Below are positions 43,996-54,611 of a DNA stretch of 64,000 nucleotides, one piece after another. The DNA is from Corynebacterium minutissimum. Lineage in GTDB: Bacteria; Actinomycetota; Actinomycetes; Mycobacteriales; Mycobacteriaceae. Each line of letters opens with the position of its first letter. The first letter of the stretch is position 1. Where the stretch lies: NCBI RefSeq assembly GCF_016889765.1, contig NZ_CP069533.1, forward strand, positions 1,178,001 to 1,242,000. The letters are read 5' to 3'. The position numbers were made by a program, and so were the translations under genes. The notes under the pieces were generated by a model. That model ran no database searches, had not been told where the DNA came from, and worked only from the letters and a program-made list of their open reading frames with translations.

Positions 43996-46056
43996 ATGAC
44001 TGCAGCCCTCGTTCCCAGCTACCTCTCCGGCCAGTGGCTCACCCCGGACAACCCCTCGCGTGTTACCGACGTGCACGATGCCTCAACCGGGGACGTTGTC
44101 GCCCTAGTAAGCGCCGAAGGCCTCGACATCGCCGGCGCCATCGACTACGCCCGTAGCATCGGGCGCGAGGGACTACAGAAGCTCACTTTCCATGAGCGCG
44201 CCCTCAAGCTCAAAGAACTCGCGATCTACCTCCAAGATCACCGCGAGGAACTCTACGAACTGGCCAACCAGGCCGGCGCCAACAAGCGCGATAATTTCGT
44301 CGATATCGACGGCGGTATCTCCACCATGTTCACCTTCTCCTCGAAGGGCCGCCGCGAGATGCCTAACTCCACCGTCATGCCGGATGGTGAGGCAGAGGTC
44401 TTTTCCAAGGACGGCTCCTTCATTGGCCGCCACATCTACACCTCTATTCCTGGCGTAGCAGTACAGATCAACGCTTTCAACTTCCCCGTCTGGGGCATGC
44501 TGGAGAAGTTTGCCCCAGCCTTCATCGCGGGCGTGCCTTCCATTGTTAAGCCAGCGACACCGACCGGCTACATCACCGCGGCCTGCGTGCGTCTCATGAT
44601 TGATTCCGGGATCCTGCCGGAGGGCAGCCTGCAGCTGATTTCCGGTTCCGCCCGAGACCTGCTGGATCACCTGGATTACCGCGACCACGTGGCGTTTACT
44701 GGCTCTGCCGATACTGCGAATACTCTGCGCGCACACCGCAACGTTATCGACGGCGGTATCCAGTTCAGCGCGGAGGCCGACTCCCTCAATGCCGCCATCT
44801 TGGGTACCGATGTCACCGCGGATTCCCCGGAGTTCGATGCTTTCGTCAAGGCAGTCTTCGGCGAGATGACCTCGAAGGCCGGCCAGAAGTGTACGGCCAT
44901 CCGCCGCGCCATCGTCCCGCATGCGCTTGTCGACGCCACCATTGAAGCCCTCAGCGCACGCCTTGGCGACAAGGTCGTGGTGGGCGATCCGCGCGATGCC
45001 TCCGCCACCATGGGCCCATTGGTCTCTGCGGATCAGAAGGCAGACGTCGCGGAAGCCGTCGAGAAGCTCAAGGCAGGCGGCGGCGAGGTTGTCTACGGCG
45101 GCGAGGAGGCCGAAGGAGCTTTCTTTAACCCCACCATCCTGCGCTTTGCCGATAACCGCGCTCCAGCCGTGCACGACACCGAGGCTTTCGGTCCCGTCGT
45201 CTCCTTCCTGAGCTATGACTCCCCCGCTGAGGCCGTCGAGCTCGCCGCCCTAGGCTCTGGTTCGCTGGTCGCCTCCGTGATTACCCACGATCCGCAGCTA
45301 GCCCGCGAGTACGCTCTGGGCATCGCCGCCCACCACGGCCGCCTGCATTTCCTTGACCGTGATGACGCGAAGACCTCCACCGGCCACGGCTCTCCCCTCC
45401 CGCACCTCGTCCACGGCGGCCCAGGTCGTGCCGGTGGCGGCGAAGAGCTGGGTGGCGTGCGCGGCATCCTGCACTACATGCAACGCACCGCCATCCAGGG
45501 AACCCCGGACCACCTCACCGCAATCACGGGCCAGTGGCACCGCGGCGCCGCTGTGCAGCGCGTGACCCGCGCCGACGTGGAGAATGGCCAGGGCATCCAC
45601 CCCTTCCGCAAGGATCTGGCCACGCTGCAGATTGGTGACCAGTTCGCCTCCGACCTGCGCCACGTCTCCCTCGAGGAAATCCTCGAGTTCGCGGAGAAGA
45701 CCGGCGATACCTTTTACGCCCACACTGACGAGGAGGCCGCAACGGCCAATCCCTTCTTCCCGCGCCGCGTCGCACACGGTTACCTGCTGGTCTCCTGGGC
45801 AGCGGGACTCTTCGTGGAGCCGGCACCGGGCCCAGTCCTGGCCAACTACGGCCTGGAAAACCTGCGCTTCATCACGCCGGTGACCTACGACGATTCCATT
45901 CGCGTGGAGCTGACCGCCAAGCGCATCACCCCGCGCGTTACTGATGACTACGGTGAGGTGTGCTGGGACGCCGTTCTCTACAACCAGGAGGATGAAATTG
46001 TGGCGACCTACGACGTTCTGACACTCGTGGAGAAGGTCAATACCACCTACGCCTAG
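43996..46056 (+). CDS. paaZ: Oxepin-CoA hydrolase/3-oxo-5,6-dehydrosuberyl-CoA semialdehyde dehydrogenase
   Basis: This 686-residue fusion enzyme opens the oxepin ring and oxidises the resulting aldehyde. The aldehyde dehydrogenase domain (about 1-520) has its Cys in SKAGQKCTAIRR. The C-terminal MaoC/hot-dog hydratase (about 535-680) has FYAHTDEEAATANPFFPRRVAHGYL with the Asp/His pair. It is separated from the main paa operon by the kdp genes but is tied to it by the shared operator type. Confidence 0.95.
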   Translation: MTAALVPSYLSGQWLTPDNPSRVTDVHDASTGDVVALVSAEGLDIAGAIDYARSIGREGLQKLTFHERALKLKELAIYLQDHREELYELANQAGANKRDNFVDIDGGISTMFTFSSKGRREMPNSTVMPDGEAEVFSKDGSFIGRHIYTSIPGVAVQINAFNFPVWGMLEKFAPAFIAGVPSIVKPATPTGYITAACVRLMIDSGILPEGSLQLISGSARDLLDHLDYRDHVAFTGSADTANTLRAHRNVIDGGIQFSAEADSLNAAILGTDVTADSPEFDAFVKAVFGEMTSKAGQKCTAIRRAIVPHALVDATIEALSARLGDKVVVGDPRDASATMGPLVSADQKADVAEAVEKLKAGGGEVVYGGEEAEGAFFNPTILRFADNRAPAVHDTEAFGPVVSFLSYDSPAEAVELAALGSGSLVASVITHDPQLAREYALGIAAHHGRLHFLDRDDAKTSTGHGSPLPHLVHGGPGRAGGGEELGGVRGILHYMQRTAIQGTPDHLTAITGQWHRGAAVQRVTRADVENGQGIHPFRKDLATLQIGDQFASDLRHVSLEEILEFAEKTGDTFYAHTDEEAATANPFFPRRVAHGYLLVSWAAGLFVEPAPGPVLANYGLENLRFITPVTYDDSIRVELTAKRITPRVTDDYGEVCWDAVLYNQEDEIVATYDVLTLVEKVNTTYA

Positions 46057-46134
46057 GACTCGGCCTTGACCTTTTGGTAGTTATTTGCGAGATAAGTCAC
46101 AAAATCGGGATAAGTTTCTTTTATCATTACTGTC

Positions 46135-47835
46135 ATGAAAGAAACTACCCCAGTCACTAACTCCATCATCATCGTGGGCACCGGCCTCGCCGGCATGGTC
46201 GCCGGCTACGAGGCCCTCAAAGGTGGCAAGCACGTCATCTTCCTTGAACAAGAAAACCGCAATAACCTCGGCGGCCAGGCCTTTTGGTCGCTGGGCGGCC
46301 TGTTTTATGTCAATTCCCCTGAACAATCCATGATGCGGGTCAAGGACTCCGAAGAGTTGGCGTGGCGGGACTGGGCCAACTCCGCTGATTATGACCCAGT
46401 GACCGAGGAGGACCGTCACGACTACTGGGGCAAGAAATGGGGACGCGAGTATGTGCGCTTCGCCGCCAATGAAAAGCGCAGCTACCTCAAAGGCCTAGGC
46501 CTCAACGTCTTGCCCACCATCGGCTGGGCCGAGCGTGGCTCTGGTGACGCCTCCGGCCACGGCAATTCCGTTCCGCGCTTTCACCTCACGTGGGGCACGG
46601 GCCCCGAGGTTGTTCGAGTCTTTCGCGAGCCACTCCTACGTGCGGAAGAGAAAGGCCAGGTAGAGTTCCATTTCCGCCACCGCGTGGATGAGCTCGTCGT
46701 GGAGAACGACGAGACCGGTCGTCCGCGTGTTGTGGGCGTGCGCGGCAGCGTCCTCTCCCCCACCAATCAGGTACGTGGCGAGGCCAGCCCGAGGGACGTC
46801 GTCAAGCACTTTGAACTGCGCGGCTCCGCCGTGGTCATCGCCACCGGCGGCATCGGCGGCAACCTGGAGAAGGTCCGCAAGATGTGGCCCACCGAGCGCT
46901 GGGGTACGTGCCCGAAGGAGCTGGTCACGGGTGTGCCGGCGCATGTCGACGGCCGCGGTATCGACATCGCCCAGAACGCTGGGGCCTCCGTGGTCAATAC
47001 CGACCGCATGTGGGCATATACCGAAGGCATGACCAACTGGGATCCCATCTGGCCTGGTCACGGCATTCGCATCATTCCGGGGCCCTCGGCACTGTGGCTC
47101 GACGCCGAAGGTAATCGCCTGCCCACCAACCTCTTCCCCGGCACCGATAATCTGGCCGCGCTCGCCCACATTGGTCAGACCGGCCACGGCTATTCCTGGT
47201 TCGTGCTCAACAAAGCCATCGTGGACAAAGAGTTCATCTTCTCCGGCTCCGAGCAAAACCCGGACCTCACTGACAAAGAGTTCAAGAAGCTCGCCGGCAA
47301 GTTGGGCCCGGGTACGCACGTGGCGGTCAAGGCTTTCATGGATAACGGCATCGATTGGGTCGTTGAGGATGACCTCGCCGACCTCGTCGCCGGCATGAAC
47401 CGACTTGTACCGGAGGGTTCCCCCACCATTGAGGAGGCCCACCTGAAGAAAATCCTGGAAGACCGCGATTCCCAACTGGATAATCCTTTCAGCAAAGACG
47501 CCCAAGTCAACTACATCCGCGTTGCACGCGGCTTCTTGGGCGACAAGCTCATTCGCGTCGCTCCCCCTCACCGCATCCTCGATGAATCCAAGGGCCCGCT
47601 CATTGCGGTGCGCCTGACGTTCCTCACCCGCAAGACTCTGGGCGGACTGGAAACCAACCTCGATGGCCAATGCCTCAACGCGGACGGCACGGTACTTCCT
47701 GGTTTATACGGCTGCGGCGAGGCCTCCGGCTTTGGTGGCGGTGGAATGCACGGAAAGAACGCACTGGAAGGAACCTTCCTCGGTGGCTGTATCCATTCCG
47801 GCAAGCGTGTAGGCGAAGCCCTGGCACAGAGCTAG
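46135..47835 (+). CDS. FAD-binding dehydrogenase (KSTD/fumarate reductase-like)
   Basis: This 566-residue flavoprotein has an FAD Rossmann motif at the start (IIIVGTGLAGMVAGYEAL) followed by LEQENRNNLGGQAFWSLGG. It has the C-terminal FAD motif LYGCGEASGFGGGGMHGKNALEGTFLGGCIHSG. The layout matches the Rv0785-like group of putative FAD-binding dehydrogenases. The substrate is unknown. It is close to paaZ but has its own 78-bp upstream region. Confidence 0.88.
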   Translation: MKETTPVTNSIIIVGTGLAGMVAGYEALKGGKHVIFLEQENRNNLGGQAFWSLGGLFYVNSPEQSMMRVKDSEELAWRDWANSADYDPVTEEDRHDYWGKKWGREYVRFAANEKRSYLKGLGLNVLPTIGWAERGSGDASGHGNSVPRFHLTWGTGPEVVRVFREPLLRAEEKGQVEFHFRHRVDELVVENDETGRPRVVGVRGSVLSPTNQVRGEASPRDVVKHFELRGSAVVIATGGIGGNLEKVRKMWPTERWGTCPKELVTGVPAHVDGRGIDIAQNAGASVVNTDRMWAYTEGMTNWDPIWPGHGIRIIPGPSALWLDAEGNRLPTNLFPGTDNLAALAHIGQTGHGYSWFVLNKAIVDKEFIFSGSEQNPDLTDKEFKKLAGKLGPGTHVAVKAFMDNGIDWVVEDDLADLVAGMNRLVPEGSPTIEEAHLKKILEDRDSQLDNPFSKDAQVNYIRVARGFLGDKLIRVAPPHRILDESKGPLIAVRLTFLTRKTLGGLETNLDGQCLNADGTVLPGLYGCGEASGFGGGGMHGKNALEGTFLGGCIHSGKRVGEALAQS

Positions 47836-47895
47836 CTAAGAGCCAACCAAGAGTTCACCCAGCGTCATTGCCCATACTGCCCTACCGTAGAGACC

Positions 47896-49200
47896 ATGAA
47901 CCTCGCTAGAAACGTCCGCATCGTCGTGGAGAATCCTTATTTCACGGTCACTCGCTTCGTCGCCACGCCCGCTGAACTCACCGTGGGCGAGATGATCATC
48001 ATCGTGCACGCAGCTCTCGGCCTCGAACCGTCGAGTCCCGGCCAGCTCATGGTGCGCGAGGATGAAGAGCCCATCGATATCTTCCCCATCATCGACTCGG
48101 ACTTCTACGATTCCTTCGGCGATGACGTCCACTACCACCCCTCTGAGGGTGATTGGTGCATCACCATCAGCATCGCGGACACCTCCCGAGTCGTCATGGG
48201 CCTGCCCGCGCTCATCTCCGGCGAAGGCCCGGACTTGGTCACTGAGTTAGGTTCCCCGCAGGCGATGTTCAGCGTCATGCTCGATGTTCAAGCTTCCATG
48301 GCTTACATGGGCGTCCCGCCACAGGACATGGAGCGCATCTTCAGGCTCTTTCCCAATTACACCCTTGACCAGATCAATCAGCGACTGACAACGTGCTATC
48401 ACCCGGCAATCGCGCAGCGCTTGGCGACGATGGGCACGGAAGCCGCCAACCTTGAAGGAGGAACCCAATCCTCACTCAGCTCCGAGCTCCCCTTTGATCC
48501 GTTCAGCCCGCATCCGTGGGATGACTTCTCAGATGACGTTGATGACTTAGGCTTCCCCACTGAGCTCCTCGAGCAATGGCGCGAGGAAATTTATGAGGCC
48601 TACCCAGAGCTGAGCCCGGATTTTGCGCTTCCGGAGCTGTCCGAGGACACCGTCCAGATGGTTGGTCAGCGTGTGCGCGAATACTTGGATGTCATCCGCG
48701 ACTTTCCACGTCTCACCGGCGCTGGATTCCTCAAGCAAGCTGCAGTTCAGCGCTTGAAGGACTGGCTGCCGAAGCCTAACACCCATGAAACCGTCAAGCG
48801 TGAGGACTACCACCAGACGCTGTTGAATCTGCGGGAGTTCTTCCTCGGCCTAGATTGGATTACGTGCACCACCTCGACCATCCGCGTCACTGAGCGCGGT
48901 GAAAGGGCTGCCCGCGATCCGGACTTGGCAACGCAGCTCATTCTTGGATCCATTCCCTATTCCTACTCCCCTCCGAGTGGTGCTCCGCAGCTGGGCTTAG
49001 ACCTCGTGCATCTGCTGCGCGGCGACATACCGACACAACTGGACTGGGACCCTATCCTCATCATCTCGCGTGACCTGTTCTTTGCGCTGGGCATTCTTAC
49101 CCATGACACCCACCTGGCCACTATCAAGCCAGGTCACGAAGGTTTTGTGGCCGCTGTACTCGCGTCTTTGCGCGACGACCTCAACCAAGAACTCGACTAG
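47896..49200 (+). CDS. Unknown protein with possible pRiA4b ORF-3-like domain
   Basis: This is a 434-residue acidic soluble protein. Residues 1-110 (VTRFVATPAELTVGEMIIIVHAALG, then DDVHYHPSEGDWCITISI) have the spacing of the pRiA4b ORF-3 domain, but the usual YDFGDxW core is degenerate. The rest is mostly helical with no motif I know (FSPHPWDDFSDDVDDLGFP in the middle). There is no signal peptide or membrane helix. The domain call is tentative. Confidence 0.6.
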   Translation: MNLARNVRIVVENPYFTVTRFVATPAELTVGEMIIIVHAALGLEPSSPGQLMVREDEEPIDIFPIIDSDFYDSFGDDVHYHPSEGDWCITISIADTSRVVMGLPALISGEGPDLVTELGSPQAMFSVMLDVQASMAYMGVPPQDMERIFRLFPNYTLDQINQRLTTCYHPAIAQRLATMGTEAANLEGGTQSSLSSELPFDPFSPHPWDDFSDDVDDLGFPTELLEQWREEIYEAYPELSPDFALPELSEDTVQMVGQRVREYLDVIRDFPRLTGAGFLKQAAVQRLKDWLPKPNTHETVKREDYHQTLLNLREFFLGLDWITCTTSTIRVTERGERAARDPDLATQLILGSIPYSYSPPSGAPQLGLDLVHLLRGDIPTQLDWDPILIISRDLFFALGILTHDTHLATIKPGHEGFVAAVLASLRDDLNQELD

Positions 49201-49227
49201 CGCCACCACGCGCTGTGGAGCGCGTGG

Positions 49228-51375
49228 CTAGGCCTGCGGCCCCGCACCAGGGCCCTGATTCTGGCTGTGACCTTGGGGTGTAGCGCGTTCTTCCTGTGGC
49301 TTCGCAGGAGTTGAGCGCACGCGCCGCACCGCAATCACCAGCAAGACAAGACCGCTGAGCAAGAACGCCAGGGCCCGGAAAATACCGGACAAGGCAGCCA
49401 AGTCGAAGAAAGTCAGCTTCAGCGTTGCCACGATGGCAAGGAGAATCCCCAGGCCAGTAAACCCTTCGTGGTGCTTGATGAGCAAACGCGCGGCGATGAG
49501 CATCCAGGCAACGGACACCACCACGTGGCTGGCAAACCACGGGGAGGAACCCCAGGCATCACCTGTAATGAGTCCGCCCAGGCCGGTGATTGTTCCAACC
49601 ACTGCAACCATGCTGAGGCCCAGCGCAAATACTGTCGCACACGCAGCGTACACGCGATTGTTAGCGAGCCCATGGATCTGGGACCTGCGCAACCACGTTG
49701 CAATCAATGCCAGACCCAGCAGCACTGCGGAAGCAAACATTGTCGGTTCTTCACGGAACGCCTGCGGGACAGCAATGCTCGCGATGAATAGGGGATGGAC
49801 AAAGATCACCACGCCTACTACCCACGCTGCTTGCAGAGCACCATGCTTTAAGTAGGGCAGCAGAAGCACCAGCGCGATGTAGAACACCGCTGTGAGGACA
49901 ACCGCAACCCACAAGCGCACATCGGACATGCCACCGTTTGCCCCATGTTCACTATCGGAAAAGTTGGCGAGCTGGGTGGCTTTATAAGCTAGCGCAAAGG
50001 CAACAGGGAACACTCCCAGCGCAATGCGTCCTTGTAGTTGGCCCCACGCTACCGCGGCGATGGCGGCAAGAGTTGCAACCAGAATCCACGCGGGAATCTC
50101 ATAGTTCACTTGCACAAGGCAGAGCCCCAACAACAGTGCTGGCACAAGCAAGCCAGCTGTGTAGTCACCGAAAGCCCTACGGCTCGTGGGGAAGTGGACT
50201 GCAAGGCCTACGAGTAGTACAGCGGATGCACCCAATACCGCGTTGGCCACGATATGCATATCGGAAGCCTTACCCATGATCAGGTTGGCCACGACCAGCA
50301 GCAGTGCAATAGCGCCGGTACCACGCAAAGTATCGTTCCTGCGCCACGCTGAGTAACCCAACACCATCAGCGGCATGAGCAGCACGGGTAAAGCACCAAC
50401 ACCGGTATTGGCAATCAGAATGCTGGCCACTATGGCCATACCGATGGCAAACCACATTATGGTCAGCTTATGGAAGCCCTTGGGCTTGTAGTGGACGGAG
50501 GCCATGTACGCGGCAAAAAGCATGGTCATGATAATTGCGCCGAGCCACGCTGGCCACCATCCCAGCCAGGTCACCACCAGCAAGGAAGTAACGAGTGCTG
50601 AATACAGCGATGTCGCCAGCAGAGCAGTGGTTCCTGCTTCTGGCGCCTTGCCACGGAACTTCCATGCTGCGCCGGCCAGCGCTAGGGAGACCACATAGGC
50701 AAGGATCACTCGCCCAAGCGGACCAAGCAGCCCTGCCTGAATGGCCATGCCCACGAGGAAGGCGACACCAATCAGGGTGATGACCGTTCCGGCGATTGCC
50801 ACAACCCCGATGAGTGTCTTTTCTTGGTCTTCTGGATTACGTGGCTTTTTAGGAACCCAGGCCTGCGCTGGTGGTTGCTGCGGACCACCGTGCGGGGGCG
50901 GGGCACCGTTGGGTCCATGCTGCGGCGGGAACTGCGGAATAGGTTGTCCTTGCGGTCCTCGCGGTGGCTGTGCTCCTTGGTGTGGCCGTGGCATTGCTTG
51001 TTGAGGAACGCCTTGGGCCTGTTGCGGCCGCTGCTGCGGAGGCTGTTGCGGTTGCTGCTGCGGACGCTGCATCTGCTGCGCACTCGGGCTTGCCTGCTGA
51101 CGGGGCATAGGCCGCTGAGGGCCAGACTCCGGAGGACGCGGCTGACCGCGATCGGGCGACTGCGGCTGGTGCTGCTGTTGCGGATGCAGCTGCAGCGGGT
51201 GCTGCTGCGGTGCGCTGGGGATTCGTGCAGGCGGAGGCTGCAGTGGCGCCTGCGCTGCCGCAGCCTGAGCCCGGGCCTGTTCTTGCTGGGCCAGCCACCG
51301 GCGGGATTCACGAAGCCCGCGCTCTAGTGCGTCCAGTCGGCGGCGAAACTCTTCAAATGCTGGATCCTGCTCCAT
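49228..51375 (-). CDS. DUF2339-family polytopic membrane protein
   Basis: This is a 715-residue protein. Residues 1-35 form a charged coiled coil (FEEFRRRLDALERGLRESRR). About 40-185 is a Pro/Gln/Ala-rich disordered region. From VVAIAGTVITLIGVAFLVGMAI (about 192) onward there are at least fifteen hydrophobic helices, the DUF2339 pattern. A coiled coil plus flexible linker on a membrane bundle suggests oligomerisation or scaffold function; the activity is unknown. It converges on the preceding gene with 27 bp between. Confidence 0.85.
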   Translation of the reverse strand: MEQDPAFEEFRRRLDALERGLRESRRWLAQQEQARAQAAAAQAPLQPPPARIPSAPQQHPLQLHPQQQHQPQSPDRGQPRPPESGPQRPMPRQQASPSAQQMQRPQQQPQQPPQQRPQQAQGVPQQAMPRPHQGAQPPRGPQGQPIPQFPPQHGPNGAPPPHGGPQQPPAQAWVPKKPRNPEDQEKTLIGVVAIAGTVITLIGVAFLVGMAIQAGLLGPLGRVILAYVVSLALAGAAWKFRGKAPEAGTTALLATSLYSALVTSLLVVTWLGWWPAWLGAIIMTMLFAAYMASVHYKPKGFHKLTIMWFAIGMAIVASILIANTGVGALPVLLMPLMVLGYSAWRRNDTLRGTGAIALLLVVANLIMGKASDMHIVANAVLGASAVLLVGLAVHFPTSRRAFGDYTAGLLVPALLLGLCLVQVNYEIPAWILVATLAAIAAVAWGQLQGRIALGVFPVAFALAYKATQLANFSDSEHGANGGMSDVRLWVAVVLTAVFYIALVLLLPYLKHGALQAAWVVGVVIFVHPLFIASIAVPQAFREEPTMFASAVLLGLALIATWLRRSQIHGLANNRVYAACATVFALGLSMVAVVGTITGLGGLITGDAWGSSPWFASHVVVSVAWMLIAARLLIKHHEGFTGLGILLAIVATLKLTFFDLAALSGIFRALAFLLSGLVLLVIAVRRVRSTPAKPQEERATPQGHSQNQGPGAGPQA

Positions 51376-51531
51376 GCCTATTGCTTACCTTTGTTTTCAG
51401 TAAGCAGCCACGCAACTGACAGCTTTGTTACCTAGTTGAAACCAAATATTGCCCCTGCCGACACACATACCCCAGACCTGAAGCCTGTGACCTGCCGGTC
51501 GGTGCCGCCTGGCGGAACGTGGATGCTGGCT

Positions 51532-54381
51532 TTACTTCACCACGAGGTTGACCATGCGGCCTGGGACGTAAATCTCCTTGACCACGTTCTTGCCTGCGGT
51601 GAGCTCGGCGATGCGCTCATCTGCCTTGGCGACGCCCACGACGGTGTCTTGGTCGGCGTCGGCAGGCACCATGACGCGAGCCTTGACCTTGCCGTTGATC
51701 TGCACCGGAACCTCGACCTCATCGTCGACGAGGTACTTCTCATCGAACTCTGGGAAGGCTTGGTAGGTGATGGTCTCCTCGTGGCCGAAGCGCTTCCACA
51801 GCTCCTCCGCAATGTGCGGAGCAACAGGGGAGACCAGCTGGGCCAAGGGCTCCACCGCGGCGCGCGGAGCGCCCTTCGGGTAGGCCTTGGTCAGGTAGTT
51901 CACGTACTCGATGAGTTTGGCCACCACGGTGTTCAGGCGCAGGTTCTCGTAATCGTCACGCACACCAGCGATGGTGCGGTTGAGCTGCTTCAGGTCATCG
52001 TCGGAAAGCTCCGCATCCGTCGTGCACAGCTCGCCGGAGTTCTCGTCGATAGCCAGGCGCCACAGACGCTGCAGGAAACGCTGCGCACCGACGACGTCCT
52101 TGGTTGCCCACGGGCGCGAGGTATCCAGCGGGCCCATCGACATCTCATAAACACGCAGTGTATCGGCACCATAGTCGCGGCAAATATCATCCGGGGCCAC
52201 GGAGTTCTTCAGGGACTTGCCCATCTTGCCGTACTCCTGGTTGACCTTTTCATCCCCGTAGTAGAACTCGCCATCGCGTTCTTCTACCTCGGCGGCCGGG
52301 ACGTAGACGCCGCGGGAATCCGTGTAGGCATAAGCCTGGATGTAGCCCTGGTTGTACAGGCGGCGGTAGGGCTCCTTGGAGCTCACGTAGCCCAAGTCGA
52401 AGAGGACCTTGTGCCAGAAACGGGCGTAAAGCAGGTGCAACACGGCGTGCTCAACACCACCGACGTAGAGGTCAACGCCGCCCGGGTCGTTGGCACCGTG
52501 CTCATCTGGGCGGGGGCCCGTCCAGTAACGCTCGTTCTCTATATCGCAGAAGATTTCATCATTCGTCGGATCGATGTAGCGCAGCTGGTACCAGGATGAA
52601 CCTGCCCACTGCGGCATGACGTTGGTGTCGCGGTAATACGTCTTGGGGCCATCCCCAAGACCCAGGTCCAGCTCCACCTCCACCCACTCGCGGGCCTTGG
52701 CCAGCGGCGGCTGCGGGGAGGATTCGGCATCATCCGGATCAAAGGACACCGGCTTGTAATCTTCTACCTCCGGCAGCTCGATGGGCAGCATCGACTCCGG
52801 TAGCGGGTAGGCCTGGCCGGCCTCATCGTAGACGATAGGGAAGGGCTCGCCCCAGTAGCGCTGACGGGCAAACAGCCAGTCACGCAGCTTGTACTGGATC
52901 TTCTCGCGGCCTACTCCCTGCTCCTCCAGCCACGGGATGATCGCGGCGATGGCCTCATCCTTGGACATGCCGTTGATGTCCAGGGAATCGTTGGCGGAGT
53001 TCACCGCCTTGCCGGACTCCGTGTACGCCGCTTCGACGATGTCGCCACCAGAAACGACCTCCGTAATGGGCAGGCCGAAGACGGTAGCGAACTCGTAGTC
53101 ACGCGTATCGTGCGCCGGAACCGCCATGATGGCACCGGTGCCGTAGCCGGTCAGGACGTAATCCGCGATAAAGATCGGAACCTGCTTGCCGTTGACCGGG
53201 TTGGTGGCATAGGTGCCCAGGAAAACACCGGTCTTTTCCTTGTTCTCCTGGCGCTCCAGGTCGGACTTCGCGGCAATAGAAGCGCGGTAGGCCTCTACGG
53301 CCTCCTTCGGATCATCGTGTCCGAAGGTCCAGCGCTCATCCACATCATCCTCGTAAGGGATGGGGGAGAGGAGGGCGTCGACAAGCTCGTGCTCCGGGGC
53401 CAACACCACGTACTCCGCGCCGAAGAGGGTATCCGGGCGAGTGGTGAAAACGTCGATGTTATAGCCCTCGGCGTGGAAGCTGACCTCCGCACCGCGGGAG
53501 CGTCCAATCCAGTTGCGCTGCATGGACTTGACCTTCTCCGGCCAATCCAGAAGCTCCAGGTCATCAAGCAGACGGTCGGAGTAGGCGGTAATACGCATCA
53601 TCCACTGCGACAGGTTCTTGCGGAAGACCGGGAAGTTGCCGCGCTCGGACTTACCTTCCGCGGTCACCTCCTCGTTGGCCAGCACGGTGCCTAGGCCCGG
53701 GCACCAGTTCACGGTGGAGTTGGACAGGTAAACCAGACGGAACTCATCGAGTGCCTTGCGCTGTTCTTCCTTCGTCAGATCCGCGTAGTAGCGGCCGTCC
53801 TTCGTCGTGCGCTTGCCCACCTCGAGCTCCTTGATGAGCTCAGACATTGGGCGCGCCTTCTGCTGCTCCTCATCGAACCAGGAGTTGTAAATCTGCAGGA
53901 AGATCCACTGTGTCCACTTGTAGAACTCCGGGTCAGTCGAGGCCACCGAGCGGCGTGGATCGTGGCCCAGACCCAGCAAACCCAGCTGGCGGCGCATATT
54001 CTCGATATTCGCCTCCGTCGTAGTGCGCGGGTGCGTACCCGTCTGGATAGCGTACTGCTCTGCCGGCAGGCCGAAGGCGTCGTAGCCCAGCGTGTGCAGG
54101 ACGTTCTTGCCCAGCATGCGGTTATAACGGGCAAAGGTATCAGTAGCGATGTAGCCCAGCGGGTGGCCCACGTGCAGACCCGCACCAGACGGGTAGGGGA
54201 ACATATCCTGGACGTTCAGTTTCTCCGCGGGAAGTTCCTTACCGTCCTCCGCGAGCGGCCCAACTGGGTTCGGCGCGTTGAACGTACCGTTATCCTTCCA
54301 GTACTGCTGCCAGGCACTTTCAATATGCGCGGCGAGCTCTGGCGTGTAGCGGTGGGTGGTGTTATCGCTCGGGTTAGTCAT
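51532..54381 (-). CDS. leuS: Leucyl-tRNA synthetase
   Basis: This 949-residue class I synthetase has the HIGH region PYPSGAGLHVGHPLGY, the KMSKS loop as KMGKSLKNSV, the editing (CP1) domain around VFTTRPDTLFGAEYVVLAPEH and GYGTGAIMAVPAHDTRDYEFA, and the anticodon domain. Length is normal for actinobacteria. No leader peptide is evident upstream. Confidence 0.97.
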   Translation of the reverse strand: MTNPSDNTTHRYTPELAAHIESAWQQYWKDNGTFNAPNPVGPLAEDGKELPAEKLNVQDMFPYPSGAGLHVGHPLGYIATDTFARYNRMLGKNVLHTLGYDAFGLPAEQYAIQTGTHPRTTTEANIENMRRQLGLLGLGHDPRRSVASTDPEFYKWTQWIFLQIYNSWFDEEQQKARPMSELIKELEVGKRTTKDGRYYADLTKEEQRKALDEFRLVYLSNSTVNWCPGLGTVLANEEVTAEGKSERGNFPVFRKNLSQWMMRITAYSDRLLDDLELLDWPEKVKSMQRNWIGRSRGAEVSFHAEGYNIDVFTTRPDTLFGAEYVVLAPEHELVDALLSPIPYEDDVDERWTFGHDDPKEAVEAYRASIAAKSDLERQENKEKTGVFLGTYATNPVNGKQVPIFIADYVLTGYGTGAIMAVPAHDTRDYEFATVFGLPITEVVSGGDIVEAAYTESGKAVNSANDSLDINGMSKDEAIAAIIPWLEEQGVGREKIQYKLRDWLFARQRYWGEPFPIVYDEAGQAYPLPESMLPIELPEVEDYKPVSFDPDDAESSPQPPLAKAREWVEVELDLGLGDGPKTYYRDTNVMPQWAGSSWYQLRYIDPTNDEIFCDIENERYWTGPRPDEHGANDPGGVDLYVGGVEHAVLHLLYARFWHKVLFDLGYVSSKEPYRRLYNQGYIQAYAYTDSRGVYVPAAEVEERDGEFYYGDEKVNQEYGKMGKSLKNSVAPDDICRDYGADTLRVYEMSMGPLDTSRPWATKDVVGAQRFLQRLWRLAIDENSGELCTTDAELSDDDLKQLNRTIAGVRDDYENLRLNTVVAKLIEYVNYLTKAYPKGAPRAAVEPLAQLVSPVAPHIAEELWKRFGHEETITYQAFPEFDEKYLVDDEVEVPVQINGKVKARVMVPADADQDTVVGVAKADERIAELTAGKNVVKEIYVPGRMVNLVVK

Positions 54382-54431
54382 GGTTAGACAGTGTAGTCAC
54401 CCCACGGACATCTCCCCAGTTAGACCCAGCC

Positions 54432-54611
54432 ATGCCGCATTCTGCTCCGCTGCGCGGCGGCGCCACTGTCGACGCCCCCTTGTTCTCCCTAGGCATCGCC
54501 ACTAAAATCACCATTGTTCTACTGTTCTACATTTGGCTATCCAAGGAATCACTAGCCAATAAGCAAGGACGCAGAGCACCGGTCTACCGGACGTTCAGGC
54601 AAGGCGGTTGA
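54432..54611 (+). CDS. Possible small membrane protein
   Basis: A 59-codon frame divergent from leuS reads MPHSAPLRGGATVDAP, then LFSLGIATKITIVLLFYIWL (one membrane helix), then a basic tail. No clear ribosome-binding site precedes the ATG. It could equally be the start of a decayed membrane protein. The stretch 54612-54822 holds no gene I can support. Confidence 0.35.
   Translation: MPHSAPLRGGATVDAPLFSLGIATKITIVLLFYIWLSKESLANKQGRRAPVYRTFRQGG

Noticed and set aside
50830..51310. Long Pro/Gln/Ala-rich repeats as a possible mobile or tandem repeat
   Set aside because: The repetition is of codons encoding the disordered N-terminal part of the DUF2339 protein and has no fixed DNA unit.
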